Assembly (NCBI GenBank): GCA_964017195.1
Contig: OZ024887.1
Location: forward strand, 1,980,881 to 2,044,880
Reading direction: 5' to 3'
DNA: 64,000 nucleotides
DNA from: Siderastrea radians
Taxonomy: Eukaryota > Cnidaria > Anthozoa > Scleractinia > Rhizangiidae
Part shown: positions 63,644 to 64,000 of the stretch, piece by piece
Layout of the letters: each line of letters starts with the position of its first letter
How positions within the stretch are numbered: the first letter of the stretch is position 1
Translations under genes and position numbers: made by a program
The notes under the pieces: model-generated
Database searches by the model: none
What the model was told of the DNA's origin: nothing
Seen by the model: the letters and a program-made list of their open reading frames with translations, nothing else

Positions 63644-63652
63644 GGTGATCTA
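63644..63652. repeat. 9-bp target-site duplication, right (GGTGATCTA)
   Basis: Matches 61688-61696. Confidence 0.8.
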
Positions 63653-64000
63653 GGCTAGATTTTGATTAGGGAGGCAAATAATGTACTAATTAACACAATA
63701 AAATGTAAACAAATAGTGCACCAGGACAAACAAAGAAAAAAACTTCAGAATTAAGACTAATCGCAGTCATTTCTTTCTCTTTTGATTAAGAAATGGTGGC
63801 ATTATCATAGTCTAATTTGTTATGAGGAATGCTCAATGTTATAAAGAAAAATGCAAAGGAGAGTTTCCCCGATAAATCTATCCAGAAAGAATGTACGATA
63901 AAGAAACCTAAAAATTACCACAATTGGCCATTTTTAGCCAATGACGTCAAGTTAGTGACGTCATATGGCAACTGTCAGAGCCTAAAAATCAACGATAGAC
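63653..64000. other. Intergenic to window end
   Basis: A/T-rich; nothing recognised apart from two TGACGTCA-like sites near the end (63943 and 63957). Confidence 0.4.

Overview
The window is nuclear DNA of a metazoan, most likely a cnidarian such as a stony coral or sea anemone. Host genes have short introns with GT/AG borders, miniature inverted-repeat elements are dense, and the transposon proteins resemble multicopy cnidarian families. No host marker gene fixes the species; this rests on family resemblance.

The centre of the window (4625-38716) is one complete Polinton/Maverick (adintovirus-like) element of 34,092 bp. Its near-identical terminal inverted repeats (4625-5095 and 38239-38716) begin AGTAGTAATG, and the element is bounded by a perfect 6-bp target-site duplication, AACTTG. 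From left to right it holds: a promoter-rich left end; a capsid-type protein of the SFYVTL family; a SLOG-like protein on the minus strand; a tandem zf-GRF protein; a small ORF; a chromodomain integrase; two more SFYVTL-family proteins; three small basic proteins; the double-jelly-roll major capsid protein; an adenain-type protease; a tRNA-like Pol III gene; an FtsK/HerA packaging ATPase; a Gly-rich protein; a two-TM protein; three small basic or conserved Polinton proteins; a conserved protein of unknown role; a phospholipase A2-domain protein; a divergently transcribed acidic protein; and DNA polymerase B. Integrase and PolB would carry out integration and protein-primed copying. Capsid proteins, protease, ATPase and PLA2 form a virion module.

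The element is broken. PolB is split by an 11.4-kb nested DNA transposon (22764-34175) with 21-bp inverted ends. PolB, the Gly-rich gene and the acidic gene each also contain one in-frame stop. The nested transposon carries a five-exon transposase-like gene with one frameshift, followed by three histone-type 3' stem-loops and then an intact three-exon protein-kinase gene that looks like cargo. An inverted, diverged fragment of a second PolB lies just inside the right terminal repeat.

The left flank (1-4618) is a large palindrome with a foldback element inside it. The right flank (38723-64000) holds a four-exon gene for a single-pass membrane protein (40860-44419), a decayed partial duplicate of it (about 55740-58559), a frameshifted O-methyltransferase gene (46335-47517), a terminal exon beside a 106-bp tandem repeat, an orphan Polinton end (58560 onward), a degenerate transposase relic with a RING-like finger (59530-61480), several MITEs, and a nonautonomous element with a 9-bp target-site duplication (61697-63643).
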